From Flavobacterium alvei (GTDB lineage Bacteria > Bacteroidota > Bacteroidia > Flavobacteriales > Flavobacteriaceae), in the NCBI RefSeq assembly GCF_002920895.1, contig NZ_PQVG01000005.1, positions 186,001-250,000 on the forward strand: DNA of 64,000 bases, read 5' to 3'. The notes beneath the pieces were generated by a model that was given only the letters and a program-made list of their open reading frames with translations, ran no database searches and had not been told where the DNA came from. Shown piece by piece: positions 25,162 through 34,217 of this stretch. The stretch's first letter is position 1; each line of letters opens with the position of its first letter. The position numbers and the translations under genes were made by a program.

Positions 25162-26502
25162 TTATTTCCAATTTTGTTTGTTTTCCTCTTTTTTCAAGAT
25201 TTCTTGAATTTTACGTTCTTCCCAATTAGAACTGTATCCAAAAACCTTGAAAGCGTGCATCAAAAGTCCGAATCCCCAACCTGCAGCTGAAAACCAAAAC
25301 CATTGGAAATGCGGAGAAAACTTTAAATTGATAAAAATTAAAAAAGGAATCACACAGCAGTATGAAATTAAATTCCCATAAAATCCTTTGAGTTCTTCCA
25401 CTCTTTTTTTAGCTCTATAATAAGCTGTATTTTCGCTGTAACTTGTTGCTATTTCCATAATGGCTATTTGTTTGGTTAAAACTGGTATTTTGACCGTAAA
25501 CGTCTGCTCGTTCTGTTCAATTAATACCTTTCGATTGGTAATAATTCCGTATCGATTGATGATGTTTTGCAAGCCTACACCTTGTCTGTCTTGCAAGACT
25601 TCCTTCTTTTGATAATCATTTTGAATGGCTAGATAATCTCCCTCCAAAAAAATGCGAATGTGCAAGGGTCGTTGTTCGCTAACCACATTGTGTTTTACAG
25701 TATTTTCTAATAAAAGCTGTAATGAAAGTGGAACTACCTTGGCTTCCAGATTTGGAATAGTTGCTGGCAATTCATAAAACAAGCTATTCTCGAAGCGCAT
25801 TTTCAACAAGTTCATATAGGTTTTGGCGAAAGCTAACTCCTCTCCTATAGAAACCAATTCCTTATCTTTTTGCTCCAAAACATAACGGTAAATCTTGGAC
25901 AAAGAAGTCGTAAATCGCTGCGCATTCTCGGGATTTTCTTCAATCAAGGAACTCAAAACATTCAAACTATTAAATAGAAAATGCGGATCTATTTGGTTTT
26001 TCAGACTTTCAAATTTAGCATTTGCCGTTCCTGCAATGATTTTTTGTTCTTTGACTTTGTTCTCTTGATACCCTTTGTAGAGATAAACAAAATGGACTAT
26101 CAGCAACACCACAAAAGTAAAAATCGAAGCCACGATATAATCGGAAGCACTCTCGTTGGCAATAAAAGCAAGAAAAGATTGTTTTTCTATTAGGATGTTA
26201 ATGAAAAGTCTCAACAAAAAAATCACGAAAAGCGACAGAAAAAAAGAAGAAACAAAACCGATGATTATTCTTCTTTTCGAAAAACGTTCGTTGCTAAAAA
26301 TTTTATCCAAAAACAAAAACAAATAAGTATTAGCCAAATGCAATACAAAACTATAAAGCATTGTATATAAAAACATTACAACCCATTTATCGTCAAGAGC
26401 AATGCTATTTCCATTAAAAAATCGAATAAGATTTAGTACTCCAAAAATAGTCAAGCCAATAAAAAATGCTTTTGGTAATTCTTTAACGTAATCGTTTTTC
26501 AT
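25162..26502 (-). CDS. LytS/YehU-type sensor histidine kinase with C-terminal 2TM domain
   Basis: 446-aa membrane kinase. Four N-terminal helices (about 10-140) act as sensor, followed by a short coiled linker. The His_kinase domain has the phospho-acceptor H174 in NQIDPHFLFNSLN. An ATPase domain carries N-box LQLLLENTVKHN (261-272) and G-box GVGLQNIINRYG. Residues about 355-446 form a 2TM domain, giving two extra helices after the ATPase. M350 could be an internal start for a separate 2TM protein. It is in an operon with two 2TM genes and the LytTR regulator. Confidence 0.92.
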   Translation of the reverse strand: MKNDYVKELPKAFFIGLTIFGVLNLIRFFNGNSIALDDKWVVMFLYTMLYSFVLHLANTYLFLFLDKIFSNERFSKRRIIIGFVSSFFLSLFVIFLLRLFINILIEKQSFLAFIANESASDYIVASIFTFVVLLIVHFVYLYKGYQENKVKEQKIIAGTANAKFESLKNQIDPHFLFNSLNVLSSLIEENPENAQRFTTSLSKIYRYVLEQKDKELVSIGEELAFAKTYMNLLKMRFENSLFYELPATIPNLEAKVVPLSLQLLLENTVKHNVVSEQRPLHIRIFLEGDYLAIQNDYQKKEVLQDRQGVGLQNIINRYGIITNRKVLIEQNEQTFTVKIPVLTKQIAIMEIATSYSENTAYYRAKKRVEELKGFYGNLISYCCVIPFLIFINLKFSPHFQWFWFSAAGWGFGLLMHAFKVFGYSSNWEERKIQEILKKEENKQNWK

Positions 26503-26532
26503 TATCAGAATTCTTTAATTTCAATCACTAAA

Positions 26533-27153
26533 TTATTTACAATTTTTCAGAGCTGCTTCCGCTCTTTCCAATCCCCATTTTGGAGAGAATGCTGTTTCTG
26601 GCTTAAAAGTAGCAAAAAGTCCAATAGCTTTTTCAATTTGAACACACATAGGTTTGGTATCTTTTCCCCAAAATTTAGCTCCTCCAATTTCAAATTCGGC
26701 TTTTCCGAAAACAACTCTTGGGTTTTCTGGAGCAATAGCTTCTGCTTTGGCATACAATCCCATTACAGTTCCAGACAATTTTTGTCCGTTGGTCATTGGG
26801 TCATAAGCAATCCAAGCCGTGTGAATCATGGCTTGCATCACCAAAAGTTCTGGATTGTTGGGTGCTTTTATTAATTCAACGTCTAAAGCGTTTTGTGCTT
26901 TGGTCAATAACAAATTGATTTGTTCCTTGTCTTTTGTGCCAAAAGCAGTTGTTGTATTTACCAAAGCCACATAATAATTAGGCAACCAAGATGTTTTTTC
27001 GGCAGCCGCAATTCTTTCGAATAGAGCCGATGCTTCGGTGTTTTTTCCTTCGCCCCAAAGTTGGAACGCTTTTCCCATTCCTTGCTCAAACTGTCCTTGA
27101 GCCGACACTAAACTGGTAATAAAAAATACGATGGCGATAATAATTTTTGTCAT
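26533..27153 (-). CDS. secreted TPR-like protein
   Basis: 206 aa with a signal peptide (about 1-18, ending SAQ). The rest is helical with TPR-like periodicity (FQLWGEGKNTEASALFERIAA, then PELLVMQAMIHTAWIAY and ALLYAKAEAIAPENPRVVFGKAEF-type repeats). One Cys near residue 168 and one near the C-terminus could pair. Periplasmic, function unknown. It lies 30 bp upstream of the kinase gene and 123 bp downstream of the TonB receptor, all on the minus strand, suggesting a linked sensing and uptake system. Confidence 0.78.
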   Translation of the reverse strand: MTKIIIAIVFFITSLVSAQGQFEQGMGKAFQLWGEGKNTEASALFERIAAAEKTSWLPNYYVALVNTTTAFGTKDKEQINLLLTKAQNALDVELIKAPNNPELLVMQAMIHTAWIAYDPMTNGQKLSGTVMGLYAKAEAIAPENPRVVFGKAEFEIGGAKFWGKDTKPMCVQIEKAIGLFATFKPETAFSPKWGLERAEAALKNCK

Positions 27154-27276
27154 AATTTCTAAATTTTAATTGATTATTTATTTCTTGAACAAATTTATGT
27201 TGGTTATAAGGGTTTTGAAATTTACTTTGACTGAACTGTTGAAATTTGGGGATGAATTGTATTTAAATTGAATGGA

Positions 27277-29415
27277 TTATAAATTCTCCAACTGATTTGT
27301 CTTTTTGTCCTTGCTTATCGTCCAGAAGAAACCCACAAAAAAGAATCGGTCGGCAGTGGGAACAATAGCTTGGCTTTCATAAATCCCTGCTGAATTGGGT
27401 GTATTGGCATAATTGTATCCATACACATTTTTGATTCCAGCCACATTAGTTACCGAGAAGAAAAGTATTTTTTGAGGCGAAATTAAATAAGCCCAATTCA
27501 CGCTCAAATTGTTGTAGGTTTTTGTTTTTCCGTCCATAAAAACCGTTTCGTTGGGATTGTTGTACGGCCTTCCGGAACTGAAAGTATAAGTAGCTCCGAT
27601 TTGCGAACGCCAATCTTGAATCCAATATTTGGTTACCAAAGAAGCGGTGTGATCGGCAACAAAACTTGGGGTAGCTTGATTTGGAAAATTGGCGTAATTC
27701 CGTTCCGTATCAATATAAGAATACGAAATCCAATATTCCAGATTTTTGATGTTCTTGTTGTCTCTCCAATACAGCTCTAAACCTTTGGCATAACCGGTTC
27801 CGTTGTTGCTGAAATTGCTGCTATATACAGGCGATTTAGTGTCATATTTCACCAAATTATCATAGCTTTTATAATAGATTTCGGCTTTAAAAACCTGTTT
27901 GTCTTTATTGAATTCATAGTTCAAAATATAATGTTGGGCTTTTTCGGCCTTCAAATTAGTGCTGTATTTAAGGTAATCGTTTTTGGGTGCTTGTTCAAAA
28001 GTTCCGTAAGCCATAGAGAATTGCTGATTTTTGGCCACTTTATACGCCAAAGCTAATCTTGGCGCTATCGAATTTTCGTTCAACAGATAGTTTTTCGAAA
28101 ATCGGAAACCTACTTTTGCCACTAAATTGCTGGCAATAAAAAAATCGGTTTCTGAATATGCGGCAAGAATATTCGAATTGTATCCACTTTTGAAATTGGT
28201 TACCAATTCTGAAAAATTGGTGTAAAAATAATCGACACCAAAACTGGTTTTTATTTTATCCGAAATGGGTTTGATCAATTTCAGCTTCAAATGACTGGCA
28301 TTTTCAGAAGCATCGTAATTATAAACATCGAAAATCCCGCTATTGCGACTTTTGGCAAAACTAATTCCTGCAAAAATGTTCCAATTGTCGCCAAAACCGC
28401 CTTTATAAGAAAGGTTTGAATACAAATTATTATTCTTGTTTTGGGTACGCAATTTATCGGGATAATTAACATCGTCTTGCTTCAAATCGAAATTGGCTGC
28501 GGTATAGGAAGCATAAAACTTTAGCAATCCTCTGTCTAATTTCTGTCTAAAAACGGTTTCTCCACCAAAAGATTCATAAGGTTTAATCCATTCGATATTG
28601 TCGGGCAACAAAGTTTGATACGGCTGTAAATTGATGTAACTGGTGTTCACACTCAAGGAATTATTCTTCCATTTTTGGGTATTTCCGAGACTTGCACCAA
28701 CAGACATTACACCAACATCTGTTTTCTCTAAATCGGGTTCGTCGATGGTATTCATCAACAAAACACTCGAAAGCGCCTCACCATATTCAGCCGAATAACC
28801 TCCTGTTGAGAAAGTAGTTCCTTTGAAAAGCATTGCCGAAAAAGTACTTCTTGTAGGCACATTATTTGCCGTTTGAAGATAAGGTTGCGCCACCCGAATT
28901 CCATCGACAAAGGTTTGGGTTTCGTTTGCTTCACCTCCACGTACAAAAAGTTTACCACTTTCGCCAACCACTTGTGTACCTGGCAAAGTTTTGAAAGCAG
29001 AAACAATATCGCCCGGATTTCCTGCAGTAGTCAAAATATCCAAAGGTTTCAATACCGAAACTCTCGATTTCCCTCCCGATTCCATCGTTCCAGCCGTGAT
29101 TAAAACTTCGTTTAGTTGGGTAGAACTCGGTTTTAATTGTAGGGTTTGGTTTTTAAAATTTTCTACAACAATTGGTAGGCTTTTCGTCTCAAATGACAAA
29201 GCACTAATGACCAAATTTTGATTTCCAACGGCAGTCGTTATAAAACTAAAATCTCCTTTATCATCGGATGTTGCACCATCATAAGTTCCATCGATATAAA
29301 TGTTGGCATTGGGAACGGGTTTGTTCTTTTCGTCCACAATTTTTCCTGAGATCGTGGTTTGCGAAAAAGAAATAATCGAACAAAAGAAAAGGGCTATGGA
29401 TAAAAATGTCTTCAT
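27277..29415 (-). CDS. TonB-dependent outer-membrane receptor with carboxypeptidase-like N-terminal domain
   Basis: 712 aa from ATG 29415 (MKTFLSIALFF), supported by a -7 element (TACATTTG on the minus strand, 29438-29445) that excludes the upstream in-frame start. Signal peptide ending SFSQ; CarboxypepD_reg-like domain (TISGKIVDEKNKPVPNANIYIDG, about 20-105); plug domain with SAFKTLPGTQVVGESGKLFVRGG; then a 22-strand-type barrel to the end. Substrate unknown; the size is that of siderophore or small-molecule receptors rather than SusC (about 1000 aa). It heads the TPR, kinase, 2TM and LytTR run. Confidence 0.9.
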   Translation of the reverse strand: MKTFLSIALFFCSIISFSQTTISGKIVDEKNKPVPNANIYIDGTYDGATSDDKGDFSFITTAVGNQNLVISALSFETKSLPIVVENFKNQTLQLKPSSTQLNEVLITAGTMESGGKSRVSVLKPLDILTTAGNPGDIVSAFKTLPGTQVVGESGKLFVRGGEANETQTFVDGIRVAQPYLQTANNVPTRSTFSAMLFKGTTFSTGGYSAEYGEALSSVLLMNTIDEPDLEKTDVGVMSVGASLGNTQKWKNNSLSVNTSYINLQPYQTLLPDNIEWIKPYESFGGETVFRQKLDRGLLKFYASYTAANFDLKQDDVNYPDKLRTQNKNNNLYSNLSYKGGFGDNWNIFAGISFAKSRNSGIFDVYNYDASENASHLKLKLIKPISDKIKTSFGVDYFYTNFSELVTNFKSGYNSNILAAYSETDFFIASNLVAKVGFRFSKNYLLNENSIAPRLALAYKVAKNQQFSMAYGTFEQAPKNDYLKYSTNLKAEKAQHYILNYEFNKDKQVFKAEIYYKSYDNLVKYDTKSPVYSSNFSNNGTGYAKGLELYWRDNKNIKNLEYWISYSYIDTERNYANFPNQATPSFVADHTASLVTKYWIQDWRSQIGATYTFSSGRPYNNPNETVFMDGKTKTYNNLSVNWAYLISPQKILFFSVTNVAGIKNVYGYNYANTPNSAGIYESQAIVPTADRFFFVGFFWTISKDKKTNQLENL

Positions 29416-29590
29416 CGGTTTAGTTTTTTTGATGAAGCAAATGTATTTCAACCATTAGAATATTGGAATTTAAGTTAACTGAACTGTAGAATTTTGGGGA
29501 TGAGTTGTAAAGACGTTTAAAAATGACTATAGATTCGAAGATTTAGTCCTTTAAAAACTTAAATTTGTTTATTCTTAAAATTTCAAAAAA

Positions 29591-30049
29591 ATGAAAAAAT
29601 CAATCTTTTTATTGGTATTGTTGTCTTTTGGCTTGGCGTCATTTGCCCAAGAAACTGCATCAAATTATGACGAAAAACTAGCCAAATCGCTTAATGCAGA
29701 CGAACGTGGAATGAAAAAATACGTGTTTTGCTTGTTGAAAACAGGAAGCAATACCACGGCTACAAAAGAAGAATCCCAAAAATTATTTGAAGGTCATATG
29801 ACCAACATCGGTCGGTTGGCCAAAGAAGGAAAGTTGGTTGTGGCTGGACCATTTATGAAAAACGATAGGAATTATAGAGGGCTATACATTTTCAACGTGG
29901 AAACAATTGACGATGCTAACCTTTTAGTAGCATCTGACCCCGCCGTAAAAGCCAATCTTCTTGAAGCCGAATTGACGCTTTGGTACAGCAGTGCGGCATT
30001 GCAGGAAACATTGAAAATTCACGATAAGATTACCAAACCTAAAATGTAA
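29591..30049 (+). CDS. secreted YCII-domain protein
   Basis: 152 aa. Signal peptide about 1-19 (ending SFAQ), then a YCII-like dimeric alpha+beta barrel domain (about 42-140): YVFCLLKTGSNTT, FEGHMTNIGRLAKEGKLVVAGPF and GLYIFNVETIDDANLLVASDPAV. The YciI fold has a conserved His and Asp; H62 and D115-type residues are present in FEGHM and ASDPAV. Export of a YCII protein is common in Bacteroidota but the role is unknown. Promoter: TAAATTTG at 29560-29567. Confidence 0.85.
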   Translation: MKKSIFLLVLLSFGLASFAQETASNYDEKLAKSLNADERGMKKYVFCLLKTGSNTTATKEESQKLFEGHMTNIGRLAKEGKLVVAGPFMKNDRNYRGLYIFNVETIDDANLLVASDPAVKANLLEAELTLWYSSAALQETLKIHDKITKPKM

Positions 30050-30089
30050 TTTTGAACCAAATGATTTCTCTGTTTCCAAAAAATCAACT

Positions 30090-30665
30090 ATGAAAACCGA
30101 AAAAGAAAAAATGATTGCAGGAGAATATTATCTTGCAGGTGATTCAGTTTTAATAAAAGAACGCAGAAAAGCCAAAAATTTGCTCCATCGACTAAACGTC
30201 ATTGAATACAGAATAACTAAAAAGGCTAGAGAAATAATTCAAGAATTAATTCCAAATGCTGGAACCAATCTTTATATAGAACCTCCGTTTCATTGTGATT
30301 ATGGTTACAATATTGTTTGTGGCGACAATGTATATTTCAACGTGAATTGTGTGGTTTTGGATTGTGCACCCATAAAAATAGGTTCGAATGTGTTTTTTGC
30401 ACCCAATGTTCAGATTTACACGGCCAATCATCCATTGGAAGCCGAGTTAAGAAAAACACTCGAAAATGCATTGTCTGTTACTATCGGAGACGATTGCTGG
30501 ATTGGCGGAAACACAGTTATTTGTCCAGGAGTCAATATCGGAAAAGGTTGTGTGATTGGAGCCGGTTCGGTGGTTACAAAAGATATTCCTGACAATTCTT
30601 TGGCAGTGGGAAATCCGGCAAAAGTGATTAAAAAACTCAATAGCACCCTAGAAAAACACAACTGA
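30090..30665 (+). CDS. maa: maltose/galactoside O-acetyltransferase-like acyltransferase
   Basis: 191-aa hexapeptide-repeat acetyltransferase using acetyl-CoA and a sugar acceptor. N-terminal helical Maa cap (KMIAGEYYLAGDSVLIKERRKAKNLLHRLN), then left-handed beta-helix with FHCDYGYNI, VYFNVNCVVLDCAPI, the catalytic His region YTANHPLEAELR and the C-terminal coil GAGSVVTKDIPDNSLAVGNPAKVI. The natural acceptor is unknown. It starts 41 bp after the YCII gene. A decayed copy of a similar C-terminus lies at 32670-32757. Confidence 0.92.
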   Translation: MKTEKEKMIAGEYYLAGDSVLIKERRKAKNLLHRLNVIEYRITKKAREIIQELIPNAGTNLYIEPPFHCDYGYNIVCGDNVYFNVNCVVLDCAPIKIGSNVFFAPNVQIYTANHPLEAELRKTLENALSVTIGDDCWIGGNTVICPGVNIGKGCVIGAGSVVTKDIPDNSLAVGNPAKVIKKLNSTLEKHN

Positions 30666-30784
30666 TTAACAGGAAATCAACTCAATAACCTGCGTTTTCG
30701 CATATAAAAATATGCTAAAAAACATAAAAACAAATCTTTTTCGACTTTCATTTTATAACTTTGTAGTTCTTCTATAAAACTACA

Positions 30785-32065
30785 ATGAACAATATAGCTC
30801 AAATCAAAAGAAATTACCAATTAATCAAATTTCGAAAATTAGTAATTGTTTCTATACTGATTGGTTTTCTATCCGCTTTTTTAGGAGTAGTTTTAAAAAA
30901 AATAACGGAACATTACGAAGAAATATTTTTTAGCAAAGCCAACATAAATCCAATATTCTTTATTGTTTTTCCAGTTTTCGGATTATCTATCATCTATTTT
31001 CTTCGGGAATATTTGTTCAAGAAAAAAGAGAATAAGGGTATCAAGGAAATCTTTGAAAGTACCAATACCAAGTCAAAGAATTTACCGAGTTACAAAATCC
31101 CTTCCCATTTCATCAACGGATTATTGACGGTGGTTTTTGGTGGCTCTACAGGAATTGAAGTTTCGACAGTAGTCGCTTCGGCAACTATTGGCTCTGTCGC
31201 ACAACGAAAAGAAAATGTTTTTAAACAATACAAAACCGAATTGATTTGCGCAGGAGTTGCAGCAGGAGTTACGGCTTTATTTGGCAGTCCTATTGCCGGA
31301 ATTCTTTTTGCTTTTGAAGTCATTTCGAAAAAATTAACTCGTGCATTCTTGATTACTAACTTGATTGCTGTTGCCATAGCTTTTGGGCTTATATTTCTCT
31401 TGGAGGAAAAACCATTATTCGCAGTAAACATCACGACTTGGCATATAAAAGCCATCCCATATTTTATACTTTTAGGAATTTTGGCAGGATTGAATTCGGT
31501 GTATTTAACCCGATGCGTCTTGTTTTTCAAATCCCAGTTTTCAAAAATTAACACACCTTATTACAAAATTCTTTTGGGTTCGGCAGTTTTGAGTATTTCA
31601 TTATTCATTTTCCCACAATTGTATGGCGAAGGCTATCACTCCATCAAAACCATTTTTGGTAGCTCGACAGAAATTCCGTTGACGATAACTTTGGCTTTCA
31701 CTTTCTTTGGATTATTAGTTTTAAAACCAATAGTAACCTCAATAACCTTAGCTTCTGGAGGTGATGGAGGCGTTTTTGCGCCAAGCCTATTTATTGGTGC
31801 TTTTTTGGGATTGTTGATAGCTTCAATTTTAAATACCTTTTTTAATGCCGGACTGATTCCTGTAAATTTTATGATTATAGGAATGGCGGCCGTTTTGAGT
31901 GCTAGCATTCACGCTCCTTTTACCGCAATCTTCTTGGTTTGTGGTTTAACCAATGATTATACTCTGTTCCTCCCTCTTTTGGTCGTTTCCTTGATTTCGA
32001 AATATACAGCCAAAATAATTTATCCTTTTACGGTTTATTCTTTTTCGCCCAGTATCGCAAATTAA
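30785..32065 (+). CDS. ClC-family chloride channel/transporter
   Basis: 426-aa membrane protein with about ten to twelve hydrophobic helices. The third ClC signature is canonical (GGDGGVFAPSLFIGA, GxFxP). The second reads GIEVS (G123-I-E125-V-S127) where GREGP is usual, keeping the gating Glu at 125 but changing the flanking residues; the first reads NKGIK in place of GSGIP. Such divergent filters could alter ion selectivity. No CBS domains. Promoter TAACTTTG at 30756-30763. It is followed 5 bp later by an HPP gene. Confidence 0.88.
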   Translation: MNNIAQIKRNYQLIKFRKLVIVSILIGFLSAFLGVVLKKITEHYEEIFFSKANINPIFFIVFPVFGLSIIYFLREYLFKKKENKGIKEIFESTNTKSKNLPSYKIPSHFINGLLTVVFGGSTGIEVSTVVASATIGSVAQRKENVFKQYKTELICAGVAAGVTALFGSPIAGILFAFEVISKKLTRAFLITNLIAVAIAFGLIFLLEEKPLFAVNITTWHIKAIPYFILLGILAGLNSVYLTRCVLFFKSQFSKINTPYYKILLGSAVLSISLFIFPQLYGEGYHSIKTIFGSSTEIPLTITLAFTFFGLLVLKPIVTSITLASGGDGGVFAPSLFIGAFLGLLIASILNTFFNAGLIPVNFMIIGMAAVLSASIHAPFTAIFLVCGLTNDYTLFLPLLVVSLISKYTAKIIYPFTVYSFSPSIAN

Positions 32066-32070
32066 CTATT

Positions 32071-32670
32071 ATGCCAATTGAAAAAATAAAACGGAATTAC
32101 CGCAAAACTAAATACATACTCTACAGAGAAACTTTAGTAGATTGGAAAGAACATTTTTGGGCCTTTTTGGGTTCTTTTGTCGCTATTGGAATTTTGGCTT
32201 ATATACAATCCATTCATTTTTCCGGAAATGATGCCGTTTATTTAATTGGTTCTTTTGGAGCATCAAGCGTTTTGGTGTATGGTATTATTCAAAGCCCGTT
32301 TTCGCAACCTCGCAACTTGGTTGGTGGTCATTTAATTTCGGCATTCATAGGCGTTACAGTACACAAATTAGTTCCAGATATTATTTGGATTGCCGCGCCA
32401 TTGGCTGTTTCACTTTCCATCGTTTTGATGCAAATCACCAAAACATTGCATCCACCAGGAGGAGCGACGGCTCTTATCGCCGTTATAGGTTCGGATAAAA
32501 TAAAAGCTCTCGGCTATATCTACGTATTTTCTCCTGTGTTAATCGGCGTTTTGATTTTGCTTCTTACCGCTTTAGTTTTCAACAATATGACTTCCAACAG
32601 AAGTTATCCAAGTCATCCCAAATACCATCTGATTAGGAAAAAACTAATTCATAAGTTCAAGAAAAAGTAG
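32071..32670 (+). CDS. HPP family membrane protein
   Basis: 199 aa with four to five helices and the family motif LHPPGGATAL (about residues 126-135), plus SFGASSVLVYG and PRNLVGGHLISAFIG. Some HPP proteins transport nitrite (NitT of cyanobacteria and chloroplasts); the role here is unproven. It starts 5 bp after the ClC gene and is thus co-transcribed, a pairing that may mean linked anion transport. Confidence 0.87.
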   Translation: MPIEKIKRNYRKTKYILYRETLVDWKEHFWAFLGSFVAIGILAYIQSIHFSGNDAVYLIGSFGASSVLVYGIIQSPFSQPRNLVGGHLISAFIGVTVHKLVPDIIWIAAPLAVSLSIVLMQITKTLHPPGGATALIAVIGSDKIKALGYIYVFSPVLIGVLILLLTALVFNNMTSNRSYPSHPKYHLIRKKLIHKFKKK

Positions 32671-32757
32671 GTTTAGTTGCAACAAAAGATATTCCTTACA
32701 ATTCTTTTATACTTGGAAAAGTAGTCATTAACCGCAATCAAACCTTAAAAAACATAT
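32670..32757 (+). pseudogene. remnant of an acetyltransferase C-terminus
   Basis: In frame, from 32676, the bases encode VATKDIPYNSFILGKVVI and on to a stop beyond 32757. This resembles VVTKDIPDNSLAVGNPAKVI at the end of the acetyltransferase at 30090-30665. No start and no upstream beta-helix are present. It appears to be the 3' fragment of a decayed paralogue, left between the HPP gene and the next gene. Confidence 0.5.
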
Positions 32758-32758
32758 T

Positions 32759-33358
32759 ATGGATGAAATTCAAAAAAACAGTCTTGAAATAGTCACAGAT
32801 ATTCTAGAAACAGGATTAGATACTCTTTCAGAAAATGAATTTGTTAAAAATTTTCCAATCATTGGTAATATAATTAAAGTTGGTTTAACTGTTAAATCAA
32901 TTAATGATAGAATTTTTTTAGCAAAATTGTCTACTTTTTTATTTAACCTAGAGAAAATTAATAAAGAAGAGAAAAAATCAATGATATATACATTGGAATT
33001 TGATGAAAAGAAAAAAAATAAAATTGGAGAAACACTTATTCTAATAATTGATAAATTAAATAGCTTTGAAAAACCTTTACTTGTTTCTTTTTGCTTTGCT
33101 TCATATCTAAAAAATAAAATTTCATTTGAAGATTTTAATAGATTATGTAATTCTATAGAAATTGGAAATATTTATGACTTAAAAGAGTTTTCAAAAGAAT
33201 CTGTAAGTCAAAACATTCTAGATAAACTATTTAACACTGGATTAACAGAAATTTCAAAATCTGCATTTGGACAAACCCAATCTGGAGGAACACTTGTTGA
33301 ATTATCAATAAATAAGAGTGAACTTGGAGAAAAATATTTAAGAATTATAAAAAAATAA
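32759..33358 (+). CDS. hypothetical protein, mostly helical
   Basis: 199-aa protein that I do not recognise. The N-terminus (KNSLEIVTDILETGLDTLSENEFVKNFPIIGNIIKVGL) has an amphipathic/hydrophobic stretch with PIIGNIIK that resembles small membrane-active helices. The remainder is Lys/Glu rich and helical. Codon use is more AT-rich than its neighbours and it lies after a decayed gene fragment, so it may be a recent acquisition. No partner gene is adjacent. Confidence 0.6.
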   Translation: MDEIQKNSLEIVTDILETGLDTLSENEFVKNFPIIGNIIKVGLTVKSINDRIFLAKLSTFLFNLEKINKEEKKSMIYTLEFDEKKKNKIGETLILIIDKLNSFEKPLLVSFCFASYLKNKISFEDFNRLCNSIEIGNIYDLKEFSKESVSQNILDKLFNTGLTEISKSAFGQTQSGGTLVELSINKSELGEKYLRIIKK

Positions 33359-33583
33359 ATAACTAGTTTACAATACATTTCATAAAAACAATATAATTCT
33401 ATACTTATTAAAGTAATCGTAGGAGTATTTAATATCGAAAACATCTATTATTCTGCTCTGAATTATTAAAACTAGAAACCACTAGAAAACCAAGTGTTTA
33501 AAATATTTTCAACAAATCCGAAATCTCAAATCTAAAATCTAAAATTAAATTTTACCTTTGACCTCTCAATAAAAACAAAGATT

Positions 33584-34126
33584 ATGGTTTACAAATTCAG
33601 GGTAATTCTCGATGCCGAAGAGGACATTTTTAGAGACATTGCCATACTTGCCGAAGACACTTTAGAGGATTTACACAATGCTATCTTCAATTCATTTGGA
33701 TTTGACGGTATGGAAGTCGCTTCCTTTTATACTTGTGACGACACTTGGAACCAAGAAGACGAAATTCCGATGTTTGACACAGGCGATATTCCCGGCGAAC
33801 AAAAAACGATGAGCGATTATCAGCTTTCGGATATTTTGGATCAAGAAAACACCAAAATAATCTATGTTTACGATTTCATTAGTATGTGGACTTTCTTGGT
33901 AGAACTAGCTGCCATCGAAGAAGTTTCTGCCGGAATTACTTATCCTGAAACCATCTTTTCTGTTGGAGAAATGCCTACCGAAGCCATGGAAAAACATTTC
34001 ATTGCCGACGATGATGAAAGCGAAAGCTACAACGAATTTGAAGATGACCTCGATGAAGAGGACTTAGATATGTTCGAAGGAGACGATAGTTATGAAGACT
34101 ACGGATTTGAAGAAAACTGGAATTAA
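33584..34126 (+). CDS. plasmid pRiA4b ORF-3-like family protein
   Basis: 180 aa. The first two thirds has the compact alpha/beta pattern of the pRiA4b ORF-3 family (VYKFRVILDAEEDIFRDIAI, LEDLHNAIFNSFGFDG, SFYTCDDTW, then IIYVYDFISMWTFLVEL). The last 45 residues are very acidic and low complexity. Function unknown; family members occur on plasmids and as passengers of IS elements, but this one looks chromosomal. Promoter TACCTTTG at 33553-33560. Confidence 0.82.
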   Translation: MVYKFRVILDAEEDIFRDIAILAEDTLEDLHNAIFNSFGFDGMEVASFYTCDDTWNQEDEIPMFDTGDIPGEQKTMSDYQLSDILDQENTKIIYVYDFISMWTFLVELAAIEEVSAGITYPETIFSVGEMPTEAMEKHFIADDDESESYNEFEDDLDEEDLDMFEGDDSYEDYGFEENWN

Positions 34127-34147
34127 AAAGAGAAGAAATTAAGAATC

Positions 34148-34196
34148 AAGAACCAAGATGAAAGACTTCTACTCTGTCTTACATCTTGGTTCTTTT
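34148..34196 (+). terminator. intrinsic terminator with nested stem
   Basis: A 13-bp perfect stem (AAGAACCAAGATG 34148-34160 with 34182-34194) encloses a smaller AAGAC/GTCTT stem and is followed by a T-rich tract. It lies just after the pRiA4b ORF-3-like gene. Confidence 0.8.
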
Positions 34197-34217
34197 GTCT
34201 AAAAAAACAAAAAAACA

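Noticed and set aside
30317..30592. 91-codon frame inside the acetyltransferase gene
   Set aside because: Out of frame with a clear hexapeptide acetyltransferase; Cys/Arg-rich composition typical of a shadow frame.
30785..32065. ClC protein first read as lacking the gating glutamate
   Set aside because: Aligning the following Thr-Val and Ile-Gly positions puts E125 at the gating position, so the Glu is retained.
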